DNA of 64,000 bases from Cryptomeria japonica (lineage: Eukaryota > Streptophyta > Pinopsida > Cupressales > Cupressaceae): assembly GCF_030272615.1 (NCBI RefSeq), contig NC_081411.1, positions 185,796,449-185,860,448 of the forward strand. The letters run 5' to 3'. This document shows positions 1 to 10,479 of the stretch, piece after piece. Every line of letters begins with the position of its first letter. The first letter of the stretch is position 1. The position numbers and the translations under genes were made by a program. The notes under the pieces were generated by a model. It was not told the DNA's origin. It did no database searches and was given only the letters and a program-made list of their open reading frames with translations.

Positions 1-1028
1 CCCATCAACATTCTGATCTAACTTTCGGATCCATTGCTTTGAGAATTCTTGCTTTACCTCTTCAACATTTTCTTTACCCTTTAAGCTAGGACCTTTGTTA
101 TTTGCTGATGATGTCTTACTTCTATAAAATTTAGCAATATGTCCAATCTTGTTACAAGCATAACAAGTCACATTGTTTTTCTGAATAGCTTTCCCATATC
201 CTATGCTGATATGTGTTTTGCATTGATTAGATAAGTGTCCAAATCTTCCACAAACATAACATCTTACATTTATTCTGCAATTTTCTAGATTATGACCAAC
301 TTTGTTGCATTTAGAACATTACCCGGTGGGTGTATTAGTGTTCTGATAGTTTCTAGATCTACACTGATTTTCTCTATGACCATACTTGTTACAATTAAAG
401 CATTTCCCATTAAATTTTTAAGCATTAGGTTGTCTTACCGGTTTGCTATGATCTTGTTTGTTTGCAGTATCGAAGATTTCACCAACTTCAAAGCCCAGGC
501 CATTTGTATCACCATTTGGTTTCTGATTCTTCAGCATGTCATCAAGTTCCTCTGAACTTTTCTTGAGTTTCTCCTTGTGTTGATTTGCAGTAGCTAGTTC
601 ATTTTCCAAGAAGTCCTTCTATCTCTTGAGTTCAGTTTTATCATGTTCTAAGTGAATTAGGTCTATTTTTAGCATATCTTTCTCATGACCGAGTCTTAGA
701 TTTTCATTTGCAGCATCATTGATTCTTCTAGTCAAGTCATCTTCATTCTTCTTTCTATCTTCAATTTATTTACAAAACCTCATAGTCATATCCTGCATCT
801 CATTCTTTGTTGTACTGATTTCTTGTGTCAACTTGTTTACCAAATCATTAAGAGTTTCCTTTTCATCATTGTCATTCTGTATCTTTTCACAAATTTCTCT
901 TCTCTTATTCTTTGCAATAGTGAAATTCTCTTGAAGTCCTTGAATGATATCCTGTGCAGCCTTTAGATCATCTTCAAGTTTGATATTCTTCACCTTTTCT
1001 GCATCATAGTCTGAAATAGCTGTTTCCA
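1..1028 (-). pseudogene. alpha-family ORF1 (gag-like coiled coil plus zinc knuckles), fragment
   Basis: Read on the minus strand from an ATG at 1028 and running off the left edge. The first 200 or so residues are a charged coiled coil (start METAISDYDAEKVKNIKLED). Zinc knuckles of the CX2CX4HX4C type follow: CFNCNKYGHRENQC, CSKCNKVGHNLENC and CYVCGRFGHLSNQC are intact, while a fourth, CYACNKIGHIAKFY, has lost its last Cys. It is collinear with ORF1 of element B at 32152-33264, which lies in the opposite orientation. In-frame stops occur near 765 and 608, and the frame shifts near 325. Knuckles of this kind bind nucleic acid in retroelement Gag proteins. I infer a non-autonomous copia-like family because no pol follows in A or B. 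Confidence 0.8.
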
Positions 1029-1107
1029 ATTACTTTCTCAAGTTTTCCATCTCTACTCATGTCAAGATCTTCCTCAAGCTATTATTCTTTTGAAAATAGA
1101 GGACCAG

Positions 1108-1119
1108 GCACTGATACTA
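1108..1119 (-). other. degenerate primer binding site of the left alpha-family fragment
   Basis: On the minus strand this reads TAGTATCAGTGC, two changes from the tRNA-iMet primer site TGGTATCAGAGC. The sequence between it and ORF1 matches the PBS-to-ORF1 leader of element B at 32083-32152. No alpha-type LTR lies next to it. Element E's LTR abuts instead, so the fragment was cut at or near its own LTR/PBS border. Confidence 0.6.
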
Positions 1120-2966
1120 GAACTTTGTGAGAGCCAAAAATAGGCTCAATGCTAGATGAAAACCTGAAGAAATAACCTAGGAAGCTCAAGAAATCTGAAA
1201 CTGATTTCTCTTGTTTGCTCGACTGTAAATGTTTTCCAATACTAAACATAGACGTGCCTGTATACTTCACAGACATGGCTACCCAATACAAACGTGATAA
1301 GATACTACACATACACATTTCTGAGAATTTTTTAATGTAGTTTTCTTATGATAAAACATACATGTTTTGGTCCTACATAGATGCAGCTACAGAACATAGA
1401 TGTGTTTCTTGAATCTAAGTGCAATTTTCTCAATTTGTGAAGTTGTAGTTGTGACCAAATATTAAAAAAAATTAACCAATTTTTTTTACAAGAGGACACG
1501 ATGTTGATGAGGACTCAATGTTTGCAAGTGTTTGGACTAAAAATGATTCAAAAGAAAGTGTATTGTTTCATGTGAAAATGTTTTGCATACACTTCAAGAC
1601 ACCAAAGACACAATGTTTTTATGTTTGATCTTGAATGTTTGAATGTTTAAAAGAAGACAAGAATAATTCCTATGGTTGGCCAGGACAATAGTTGTTGATC
1701 CCACATGGGGTTTGATCAAACAGGTTTATGGGGAGACATAGTGTCGGTACAAACTAATTAGCACATGTTACCCATGGCTTTCACCATGGATACAATTATT
1801 TATAGTGGTTCCGAAGAGGTGGGTTTTCCTTGCTACCACTTGGGTTGTTCCCTCCTCACTAGTAGTCTTAATGACCACACGGGGAGGTAGGCCCTCTAAA
1901 TTTTAAACACAAAGAGCCTATTTCTCAAGATACAAAAGACATTGGTTCAATTTTAGTGCACCAATTGAAGTGTTTTCTAGTCTATGCAAGACAAGGCACA
2001 TAATGAAGGTCAAAAGAAAACCCTTACCAAAATTGTGCAACAAATATTTGTTACTAGTTTTGCAATAATACCCCTCCTACAAGCACACAAGTTAGGTAAA
2101 TTTTATATCCAAAATACTTTGTGAAATAGGGGCCTTCGATAAGATGTGTTGCTTCAAGGACAAGATGCACTAATTTTTTAGCTAGATCACAAGATATTAG
2201 CTTGAATAAACCAAATCTAAAATCAAATTGACAAAATGAAGCCCTAAAATTGAAACAAAAACAAAAAACTACAACAACCAAACACAAACATGATTAAATC
2301 CCACACAAACACAATTTTGAGACATAGACGCGCCTTCAAACCTCACAGATGTGTTTCCAAAACACAAACGTGGTTAAAAGGTTCATAAACATGATTTGGG
2401 AACATAGACGTGGCTCTACAATCTAAAAAAATGTAAAATATTGATGGGGACACAAACGCGATTCCAAAGGTCATGTATGCAGTAGAAAAATAAAAATGAA
2501 ATTCAAGAATATGCAGACGTGAAAAATGTCAAAATGTTGTCGGAAATATAAGATCTGCAACTCCAAAAGCATAAAATCTGGAACCAAGATGTTAAATACA
2601 AAAGGGACAAGAGTCCCACCAGGCATGCTAAAATATTTATGGTAAAAATGGAAACAAAAATATTGAAAGACTGAAATAGATTCAACCACAAAACTCTAGC
2701 CTAACAACAACAAAGATTCACCATAACATATGAAGATTACCAAAGATAATGCAAATCAATGAAATCACAAAGATTATACCATCACATGTCCAATAGGGTT
2801 TGAATCTCCATTCTTCCTATCTTCATTGATCTTGCTTGATATATTTGCTCTCAGTATTTATGTGTGCACAAGAGCTCAACAAAGAATGGAATGTGGTTGA
2901 TAACTTGATCGCATATGAAAGTTTGAATGCTAGTTGAGGAGGATCCATAATGAAGAAGAGTATCCT

Positions 2967-2975
2967 CTTATATAG
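2967..2975 (-). promoter_or_regulatory. TATA box of the element E LTR
   Basis: The minus strand reads CTATATAAG here, about 450 bp inside the proposed LTR start, an ordinary place for the U3/R border. A plus-strand TATAAAAG at 2983-2990 overlaps the region, so bidirectional use is possible but unproven. Confidence 0.45.
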
Positions 2976-3124
2976 AGAACACTATAAAAGATGGAGGGAT
3001 AAGATTGAGAGGTGTAAAAGATAAATGGTCGGCTAGGATTAGAGGGTCGGTAGAAGAAATAAGAAAACAATAAGAGGGTAGGTAGTGTAGGAATTAAGAG
3101 ATGAATGACACATGTCATAGGTAG

Positions 3125-3375
3125 AAAAGGTTAATGAATTAATTAAATAAATAAAGATTTATTTAATTAATATAAGAAGTACGATCAATTAAATAAATAA
3201 GATATTTATTTAATTTAGGAAAATGGTTATTTAAATAAATAAAATGTATTTATTTAAATGAGGAAAAAGGCTAGAAGAGGATAAATGAATTAATTAAATA
3301 AATAAAGAGTTATTTAATTAATAGAAGAACTAGGATTAAATAATTAAATAAATTAAAATATTTATTTAATTAGAT
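3125..3375. repeat. array of AT-rich palindromes in the LTR U3
   Basis: Four or five successive imperfect palindromes with arms like TTAATTAAATAAATAAA and TTTATTTAATTAA, separated by short non-AT spacers such as AGAAG and GAGGAAAA. Every unit can fold on itself. It lies upstream (minus strand) of the LTR TATA box. Confidence 0.7.
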
Positions 3376-3408
3376 AGGACAATTTTAGGTGTCTAAAATT
3401 TGTCCCTC

Positions 3409-3442
3409 TTTGAGACAATGCAGCTTGTCACATTGTTTCAAA
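3409..3442. repeat. inverted repeat at the outer LTR edge
   Basis: Arms TTTGAGACAATG (3409-3420) and CATTGTTTCAAA (3431-3442) pair at 11 of 12 positions around a 10-nt loop. It straddles the proposed start of the 3' LTR of element E, where a polypurine tract would be expected but is not evident. Confidence 0.6.
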
Positions 3443-3638
3443 GAAGATAAGATAAATTGATAAAAAGTTGCCCCAAGATGGGAATGATATGCCCCCTCAA
3501 GAGATTGGATGAAAACGTCTGAAAAGATCGCAGACAATCTCTTGATAAGAAAGAAAGGATAGAAAGGACTAACAAGATATAGTGATAGAGTCATAGGATA
3601 AAGAAGACCGACTCAGGAAATGAGGGCTAGGGTAGTCT

Positions 3639-3647
3639 ATAAAATAG
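3639..3647 (+). promoter_or_regulatory. candidate promoter of the antisense PMD gene
   Basis: TATAAAATA lies inside a short inverted repeat (TAGTCTAT / ATAGACTA) about 340 bp before the first ATG of the plus-strand gene at 3982. Its position just inside the 3' LTR and its orientation against the retroelement fit an internal antisense promoter. This is inference from sequence only. Confidence 0.4.
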
Positions 3648-3981
3648 ACTATGAGGAAAAAAATCCTCATTGTCATCCACACACTTAAGAGATCAAAGTG
3701 CAAAGAGAGTAGTGACTAGTCAGCAATGATAAGCGATGGTATTGGTGCACAAATTTGATCATGTTTGCCAATATTAGAGGCTAGAAGATGCAAGAGAGTC
3801 AGTGAGTACCACAAAACCTCCTTGTACTTTGTTGCATTAATTGTTGTCATAAATGCATAGGAGGTAGGGTAATAAATGTGCAATAGGTATGTCTTAGAAA
3901 TCTTTCAAGTGGGGCAAAAGATGTTAAGGTGTGTCTGCATTGGTGCCAAGCGCATCTAGGTAGGTTAGGCATGTCTGTGTC

Positions 3982-6645
3982 ATGGATGCGAGTTTATATC
4001 TTCAAGGTCAAATCAACAACTCTATGATAAACATACAATGTCGATTGGATAAGTTGCTAAGAGGATACACTCAAGCAAGTCCTCTAGTGAAGACTAGGAT
4101 AACAGATAGGGCTAGGATTGACAATTTTGTGATAGAACATTCATTGCAAATTAGGAAAATACTCAAGAGGATACATTCAAGTAGAGGGCCCTAGGATAGG
4201 ATAGAGTGGGGCACTTTGTGATGAATAGGGATTACCATAGAAATTGACAATTCTGTGATAGAACATATGTTGTCAATTGGATAAGCTACTCAAGAGGATA
4301 CACTCGAGTAGGTGCCCTAAAAGATAAGATAAAAGAAGCACTTTGTGATGATTAGGGAATGCTACTAGGATAGAGTTCCATATGATAGATACAAGCATTA
4401 GGATAAAAAGAAACACTTTGTGATGAACATGGAGTACCACTTGGACAGAGTGCCATATGATAGATACAAGCACTAGGGTAAAAAGTAACACTTTGTGATA
4501 AACAAGGAGTACCACTAGGATAGAGTTCCATATGATATATATAAGCACTAGGACAAAAGACAACACTTTCTGATGAACAAGTACCACTAGGATAGAGTGT
4601 CATATGATAGATATAAGCACTACGATAGAAGGCAACACTTTGTGATGAACATGGAGTACCAATAGGATTGACATAGTAGATTTGCTTGACTGCAGGAGGA
4701 CCTACCTATGTTGGAGTCATGAGAGAGATTCCCTTTGACTCAGAGTTTGCAAGTAGAGCTGACATTCGAGGATAGAGAACTAGTTGAGGCTATGGGATTG
4801 TGATATATTATGTATGTGCCTAAGTTTTGGGCAAACATGGGATTGTTGAATGTATTAGCTGAGAGATGGCACTCAGAGACATGCACTTTTCATTTTCCTA
4901 TGGGTGAGATGATAGTCACCTTAGAGGATGTATACATGATACTAAGGATACTGATCAATGGGGATTTGGTTCCTTGCAATCGAGAGGGAGAAAGAGATGC
5001 ACTGAGATGAGTATTTCAGGATCTAGGACTGAAGATGAGGGAGGGACATGTGGCTTGGGACACCATGACAGTGATAGGATTGGTGCTACCAACAATGCTG
5101 GCAAGAGTAATCAATGGGCTCCTATGTCCAGATAGGGTGACATGAGGGTTGGTTGTGGGATGGGGGAGGACTCTGGAGACATTGGTGACTAAGCACACTA
5201 GGTTTTCATGGGGGTTATGTCTGCTGGCACATGTGTATTATGAGTGGCATCAGTTTGTATATCATGGATCAATAGGATTAGGATGTAGAGTGACATTATT
5301 GTAGGTATGGGCATATGAGCATTTGTTGGTTACACATCCAATACACTTTAGAGGCAGGGGACATGGGTGCAGTTATGTACATTTGTATGATATGATTACT
5401 TCTCAGCCACGGATTGGGAGGCTAGAGTATTAGTGTCTAGTTATTGATGAGGTAGAAAGTGTGGTATGGAGGCTTTACCGAAACTATGAGGAGTGGGAGG
5501 ATGATGCAGTGGAGTTGTTGTATGTATTTAGGAGTAGGTATCTTATAGGGAGGACACCATATGTTATTGAGAGGAAGTTCATTGATAGGGTATGCAGGCA
5601 GTTCGGCAGGATACAAAGGATGCCATGAGGGTCAAGGATGTATGCAAGGACAGTGAGGGATCAGGTGCATTTAGGGCCATTATTGTCTTATGATCAAGTT
5701 GTGACACAAATGCTAGAGATGGTTCTGATGCCTTGGGATAATTGGGTAGATGTGGAGGATATAGGGATGGATGTAGAGTACAATGCATATTAGGCAAAGC
5801 ATCCATTTATATGACTCATGGATCCAAGGGAGCCAATAGAGGGTGATGGTGGGGATGGTGGAGATGATAGTGGGGATGGCAGAGGGAGAGGGTGATGATG
5901 TAGGCAGAGGGCAGTGGTAGAGATGAGAGTGGCTCAAAGGAGAGATGGAGGTGACAAGAGATAGGTGCATGTAGTGAGGGGTAGGGGTGGATTTCCATTA
6001 CAAGTGCTAGCAACACAGGTTCCCAGACAGGTAGAGGGATAAGGATAGCTAAAGGAGCAGCCACAGGGATAGGGTGAGGGGGGAGGAGATGAGGAGATGA
6101 GGAGGATGAGATACTATCCTTGAGATAGATCTGCCAAGGATAGGTAGATGAGATCAAGGAATTGGAGAGGGATGCGACTAGGTTGAGGAGACACCTGAGG
6201 GACACTAAGAGGGAGAGAGATTAGGCTATTGAACACTACACTGAGGTTGAGACAACACTGAGGGCAGGGAGGAATGTAGAAGAGGACACAGGGGCCAGAT
6301 ATGCCTATGTTTTATGGGTAGGGGAGGAGATAGCTTACTGGAGAGACTTGTACTATGGAGTGGTACCACCAGATCAGTAGGATAGGAGCTTTTGGAGACC
6401 ATTGCGAACTATCACAACCACTAGAGGGAGAGACAAAAGACATGCATCTAGTGGTAGGGTCATGGGTCCTCCACCACCACCACATAGAGGGGGAAGGAGA
6501 GATGGTCCAAGGGCCGGTCCTTCTTGGTCTCAGATTTCATCAAGGCCAGTTGGCTCCAAGGGAGGGAGTTCATCATAGCCTTGGAGGGCTTCATATGTAT
6601 CAGTGTTGTACCATTCTGTATGACAATGTAGACACCTTTAGGTGA
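3982..6645 (+). pseudogene. antisense PMD (plant mobile domain, MAIN-like) gene with N-terminal repeats, decayed
   Basis: A single reading frame can be followed from the ATG at 3982 to about 5900, interrupted only by TAG, TGA and TAA codons that mostly sit where Gln, Arg or Trp fits. After a frameshift near 6100 it continues to about 6640. Parts in order: three imperfect N-terminal repeats (about 4021-4335); four 25-residue repeats (EYHLDRVPYDRYKH type, 4364-4663); the plant mobile domain, about 4759-5816, with PMD hallmarks such as LAERWHSETCTFHFPMGE, VTLEDV and VWAYEHL after one stop; a Gly/Asp/Arg-rich stretch; and a coiled, charged C-terminus with a Pro-rich tail. PMD proteins such as MAIN and MAIL1 act in plant nuclei, and the domain is often carried by transposons. 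It lies antisense to element E between pol and 3' LTR. The frame is now non-functional. Confidence 0.7.
4289..4663 (+). repeat. 75-bp tandem repeat encoding 25-residue units
   Basis: Units begin near 4364, 4439, 4514 and 4586 and end near 4661 (75, 75, 72 and 75 bp), with a weaker unit before 4364. All lengths are multiples of three and the units stay in frame with the PMD domain downstream. Each encodes a charged, Tyr/His-rich unit of the form YHLDRVPYDRYKH...HFVMN. Confidence 0.85.
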
Positions 6646-8256
6646 TTGTAGCCATATGTATTTTAACATTATTATATCATGACACTTATGATTTTTGATA
6701 TATCTATATGAGATAATTCATCCTTGCAGCATCTATATGCATGTTTACCTATGTGAGGTTGGTTTCTATGTGATGCTTATGATATGGATGCAAATATGGA
6801 CATTATTAAATGCAATATTTTTATTCTTTTGATGGGCTTAAATGTTATGAAAATGCAAATATAAATGTATGAAATGTAGATGAATATGGTAGTGCAAATA
6901 TGTACATAACTATTCACATGATGAGAATGTAAAATATGATAACATGTGTTGTATGAAGAATGTGATGCAATTGTGATATCTATATGTATATATGAAATTC
7001 CAATATGTGGTAATACAGGTGCAAACTACATGAAATACAAATGTTTTTGGCATGTCATTATACTCAGTCATGTGATAACGGGCTACACAGATTCAGGAAG
7101 GATGATGAAGGTGAATCAAGAAAGGGAGATGAAAGATAGAAGATATGGAAATAAAAGAGCTTCTTGTTCTATTATCATCATTGAGCTTTATTATGGAAAA
7201 TAGGTTATGACAATCAAGGTATATATGTTCCACCCAGAAAGTCATTGTATGTGTTTGCATGGAGATCAGACATTTGCAAACAAAGAATGCCCCAGTTCAT
7301 ACTAGACTCACAGTGTCCCCATATCCATGGACAAGTGATAGAATTACAAAGAGACAATCCACAAACAACAAAGAAAAATAGGTGACAATACCCCATTATC
7401 GCCTTTCTAGTCAGAGACATCCTGGGGATAAAATCTCTAGTCAGAGACATCCCCGAAAAGCTAAAAGATATGTCACCAAAAAGATAAAATCAAAAGAAAA
7501 CCAAGACTCAACACCAACATCCACTATAGTCCTCAATTTTAGTGTCTCTTGTCACTTGCATAAGTCTATTTGATTGTCATCACAATGTTTTCATTCACAA
7601 AAGGATAGATAGCATTGAACCATAATGTTGTATGCATCCATTGAAAGATTTGATTTGTTGAGGCATGTTATTACTGATTGCATCTCATTTGAAACTGTCT
7701 GAATCCATAAAAATGATAATTTATTGCGAAGAAGAAAAAAATTATTGTGGATCTATGATGCAAGTGTTACTTTATTATGGACTGTGTGTGGATAGATTGA
7801 AGAAAACTAGAAGAAATTGTTCTCCTCGGAATGTGTGATGCTCTTAGTTCTATGCCCATCACTAGACTTAAGGTTTGCCTTAGCCATAGATAGGAGCTGA
7901 TTTATTATGGATGGATAGGTTATGGGTGTGTGTAAAGTGAAAGGATGATATTGAATCCTGAAGGAGGGGGCAGCAATGTCTCTACACATGGTGCCTATAA
8001 CCCAATTTTCACCATGGCAATTGCCTAGGGCACAATCGAAGTGGTTTTCAACGTTGGACAAATTTTTTTCTCTTTATTATTTTTTATTTTTTAAATTATT
8101 TTTGTGTCACAAGGTGCCTATTTGCCAGGTTTTCACCAAGTAACGATTTTTTATGTTTATGATTTTTTTTGTAGTTTTTTTTAAAAAAAAATTTTTGTAT
8201 TTTTGATTTTTTTTCTAATTTTTTTTCTAATTTTTTAACTAGGATATGCTAAAGAG
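6646..8256. other. non-coding stretch of element E between the antisense gene and integrase
   Basis: AT-rich sequence without a supportable gene. It contains a duplicated phrase CAGAGACATCC (about 7421 and 7443), a partial repeat of a GGTGCCTAT...TTTCACCA phrase near 7990 and 8113, and T-rich runs at 8060-8235 (A-rich on the element's own strand). Small open frames here look like chance. Confidence 0.5.
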
Positions 8257-8600
8257 CTATGTGTAAAACCTACAAAGGTGCATGTTATTGATAGGATCCT
8301 CCAAAGGTTCTCCCTTTGGGGTTGAGAGTCGATATGCATCAGATCCATAGGGTGTTGTAATGACGTAAGGACCAAGCCAATTTGGTTTGAACTTGCCCTT
8401 CTTCTCTTTGTCTTGCTGATTTTTAGGATTTTCCTTGAGAAATAAGTCACCCACCTCAAATGTGTGAGGATTAACCTTATGATTGTATCTTCCACATTCC
8501 TTGAATGAATGATATGTAGTTCGAGTGACTATCTTCCTTGATAAAGGAACTGAGATAGAATTACTAGAGTGTGGACAACACATGCCCATATGCATGTCAC
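8257..8600 (-). pseudogene. gypsy integrase C-terminus (element E)
   Basis: The minus-strand frame ending at 8257 shows the integrase tail typical of Tat/Athila-type gypsy elements: a VGDLFLKENPKN-like motif, then KFKPNWLGPYVITTPYGSDA, and a final GEPLEDPINNMHLCRFYT. This corresponds to the family pattern of a GDLVL motif, a PNWEGPY motif and a terminal HLRRYY. The catalytic core upstream is absent. The open frame reaches back to 8901, but its first 100 residues do not resemble integrase. Confidence 0.75.
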
Positions 8601-9462
8601 ATAAAGAAGTTTGGGAATCCCTGATAACAAAGTCCTTCGAAGAGGCTCCATTAAAGGTCCATGATGTATCGCCAGAAGGGAAATCATGTATGGAACAAGT
8701 GGATGAGTTATGAAGGCTGATGATTGTGAAAAGAAGATAAAGTAGGATAGGATGATGGAGACTTAGGATCAACAAGTATTCTTTTTGACCTGAAATATTA
8801 GAACTTTTGCACCTAGTTATTTTGATATTAGGGGACATCATCTCTTGCTCTTTTTCTTTCATAGTATTTTTATCCTTGACCTTGATTTTTGTAGAGTCCA
8901 ATAGCTTTCGATTTTTATTTGGAATAAATGACTTTTCTTTATTTTTGACTTTTAGATTTTTCTCTTCAAAGCTTTATTTTGTATCCCCAATGAGTAAGGA
9001 CTTTTGTTATTCTTGTTGATCCAAGTCTAGAAGAAGAATGGAAATGGAATGAGCAGATGAAATGGTAAAGCTATGTGAGTTCTCAAGAGGGCCAGCAATA
9101 CGCTCAATAGATTCTTTGTTGGAACCACTCTTAGGACTATTGATATCAAGAGTTGCTTGCACCACTAGAGGAGATTTGCATTCATACTTAGTAGCCACAA
9201 CACTAGGTGGTTCACACCCATTTGCTTGATATTGCAAATTGTTTGTAGGTTGTTCCTCTTAACTAAATACCTTAGGAGATAGTGGGAGTTGATTATCATG
9301 AAAGATATATTCACCACATCTGATGTCTTTAATCTTGAACTTTTCTTTCATCTCTGCTTGTTTTGATGTAGAAGCTTTCAAGGATTTTGGATCAACATAT
9401 ATTGATAAAGGAACAACCTCTCAATTGACTGGGATTGTTATTTTTTATCATTGTAGATTGTT
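8601..9462 (-). other. deletion-scarred spacer between protease and integrase tail of element E
   Basis: An intact gypsy element would have about 3 kb of reverse transcriptase, RNase H and integrase core here. I find none of their motifs on the minus strand. A 76-codon minus-strand frame (9237-9007) lacks similarity I recognise and may be the remnant of the protease-to-RT linker. Confidence 0.5.
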
Positions 9463-10479
9463 TCAATATATGAATGTGTTTGGAGAAGATTTCATGGTCA
9501 TTTCGATTCCATTGCGTGGAAACTTGATACATTGGTGATATGTTGATGGAATGACTCTCATTTCATGATTCCATGAGTATCCCAAGAGTATTTTGTATGT
9601 GAGATCAAGGTCTAGGACTTGACAAACTACATCCTTTGTAACCGGCCCTACTCTAAGAAGTAATGTGACTGTGCCCTTGGAAGAGCGCTCTTTGTCATCA
9701 TATGTTGTAATGGTGATTTTGTTTGTAGCATTCACCACTTTATTTGAATATCCTAATTGTATTATTGTTTTCAAAGTACATATATTGAGACCGGCTCCTC
9801 CATCTACCAGGATTATTTTTATTCGGTGTTTGTGTAGGAAGCCTTCAATGTGTAAAGGTGCATTGTGTGATTGGCTTACGGAGGTGTCATCAGCTTCGGT
9901 GAATGTAAGAGAATGTGGAATGGAAAGGTATCCCACCATGGCTTGAAACTGGTCCACATTCACATCAGTGGGGACAAAGGTTTCTCTTAGGACTTTGTCA
10001 AGTATGGTTTTATGCAAAGGAGAGATACACAAGAGTTCTAGGATTGAGATAACTGCAAATGTCTTCCCTAATTGTTCTACTAGGTCATAATTAGTCTTGG
10101 CTGATGAGGAAATGGTGGTTTTAGCTGGACCACCTTGCAGGGTGACTTTACCTCGATGAGTTGTGACATTACATTCAAAGGTAGATTCAGAGGAGGGTCC
10201 AATGCCTGTTAGGACAACTTTGGGACTTTGGGTAGAACTTCCAGGCATTTTGTCCTTTATGATAATAGTAGAAATATAGTTTTCCATCGAAATGTTATTA
10301 ACAGTTGAATCATAATCATAGGATACTTTGGTATAGTTAGCTTTCTCATCTACGACTTTGGCTTTTCCCTTGTCATGTTTAGGGAATGGTTCCTTAAACA
10401 TCTCATGTTCTTGATTGGATGTATGTCCTTCGATCTCAATATCACCTCTATCAATAAGATCATGTATAATGTTCTTCAA
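9463..10479 (-). pseudogene. gypsy Gag C-terminus and retropepsin (element E)
   Basis: An uninterrupted 338-codon frame on the minus strand. Near residue 225 is the retropepsin active-site motif ILVDGGAGLNI, with DGG in place of DSG/DTG as is common in Tat and Athila-type elements. It is followed by IIQLGYS and, near residue 310, by ILLGYSWNH, matching the second conserved block (ILLGRPWIH in relatives). The first half is a polar Ser/Thr-rich linker. The protease would cleave the Gag-Pol precursor. It is the best preserved frame of element E, but downstream pol is deleted. Confidence 0.85.

Larger units (their letters stand above)
1126..3417 (-). repeat. 3' LTR of element E
   Basis: 1126-1712 aligns with 12781-13385 (for example CCAATACTAAACA and CCTATGGTTGGC occur in both). 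On the minus strand the LTR would start TGTCTCAAAGAGGG at 3417 and end CTCACA at 1126, giving TG...CA ends and about 2.3 kb. Both ends are inferred because the other copy is truncated. The homology in fact begins six bases further out, at 1120. The LTR holds a minus-strand TATA box at 2967-2975, an AT-rich palindrome array in the putative U3, and many copies of an ACGTG-like word. Confidence 0.65.

Noticed and set aside
4273-4603. Two overlapping minus-strand frames with repeated hydrophobic units
   Set aside because: They are shadows of the 75-bp repeat. The plus-strand frame continues into a recognisable PMD domain, so that strand is the coding one.
4330-4670. CRISPR-like regular repeats
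   Set aside because: Units are directly adjacent without unique spacers and the genome is a plant's. It is a coding minisatellite.
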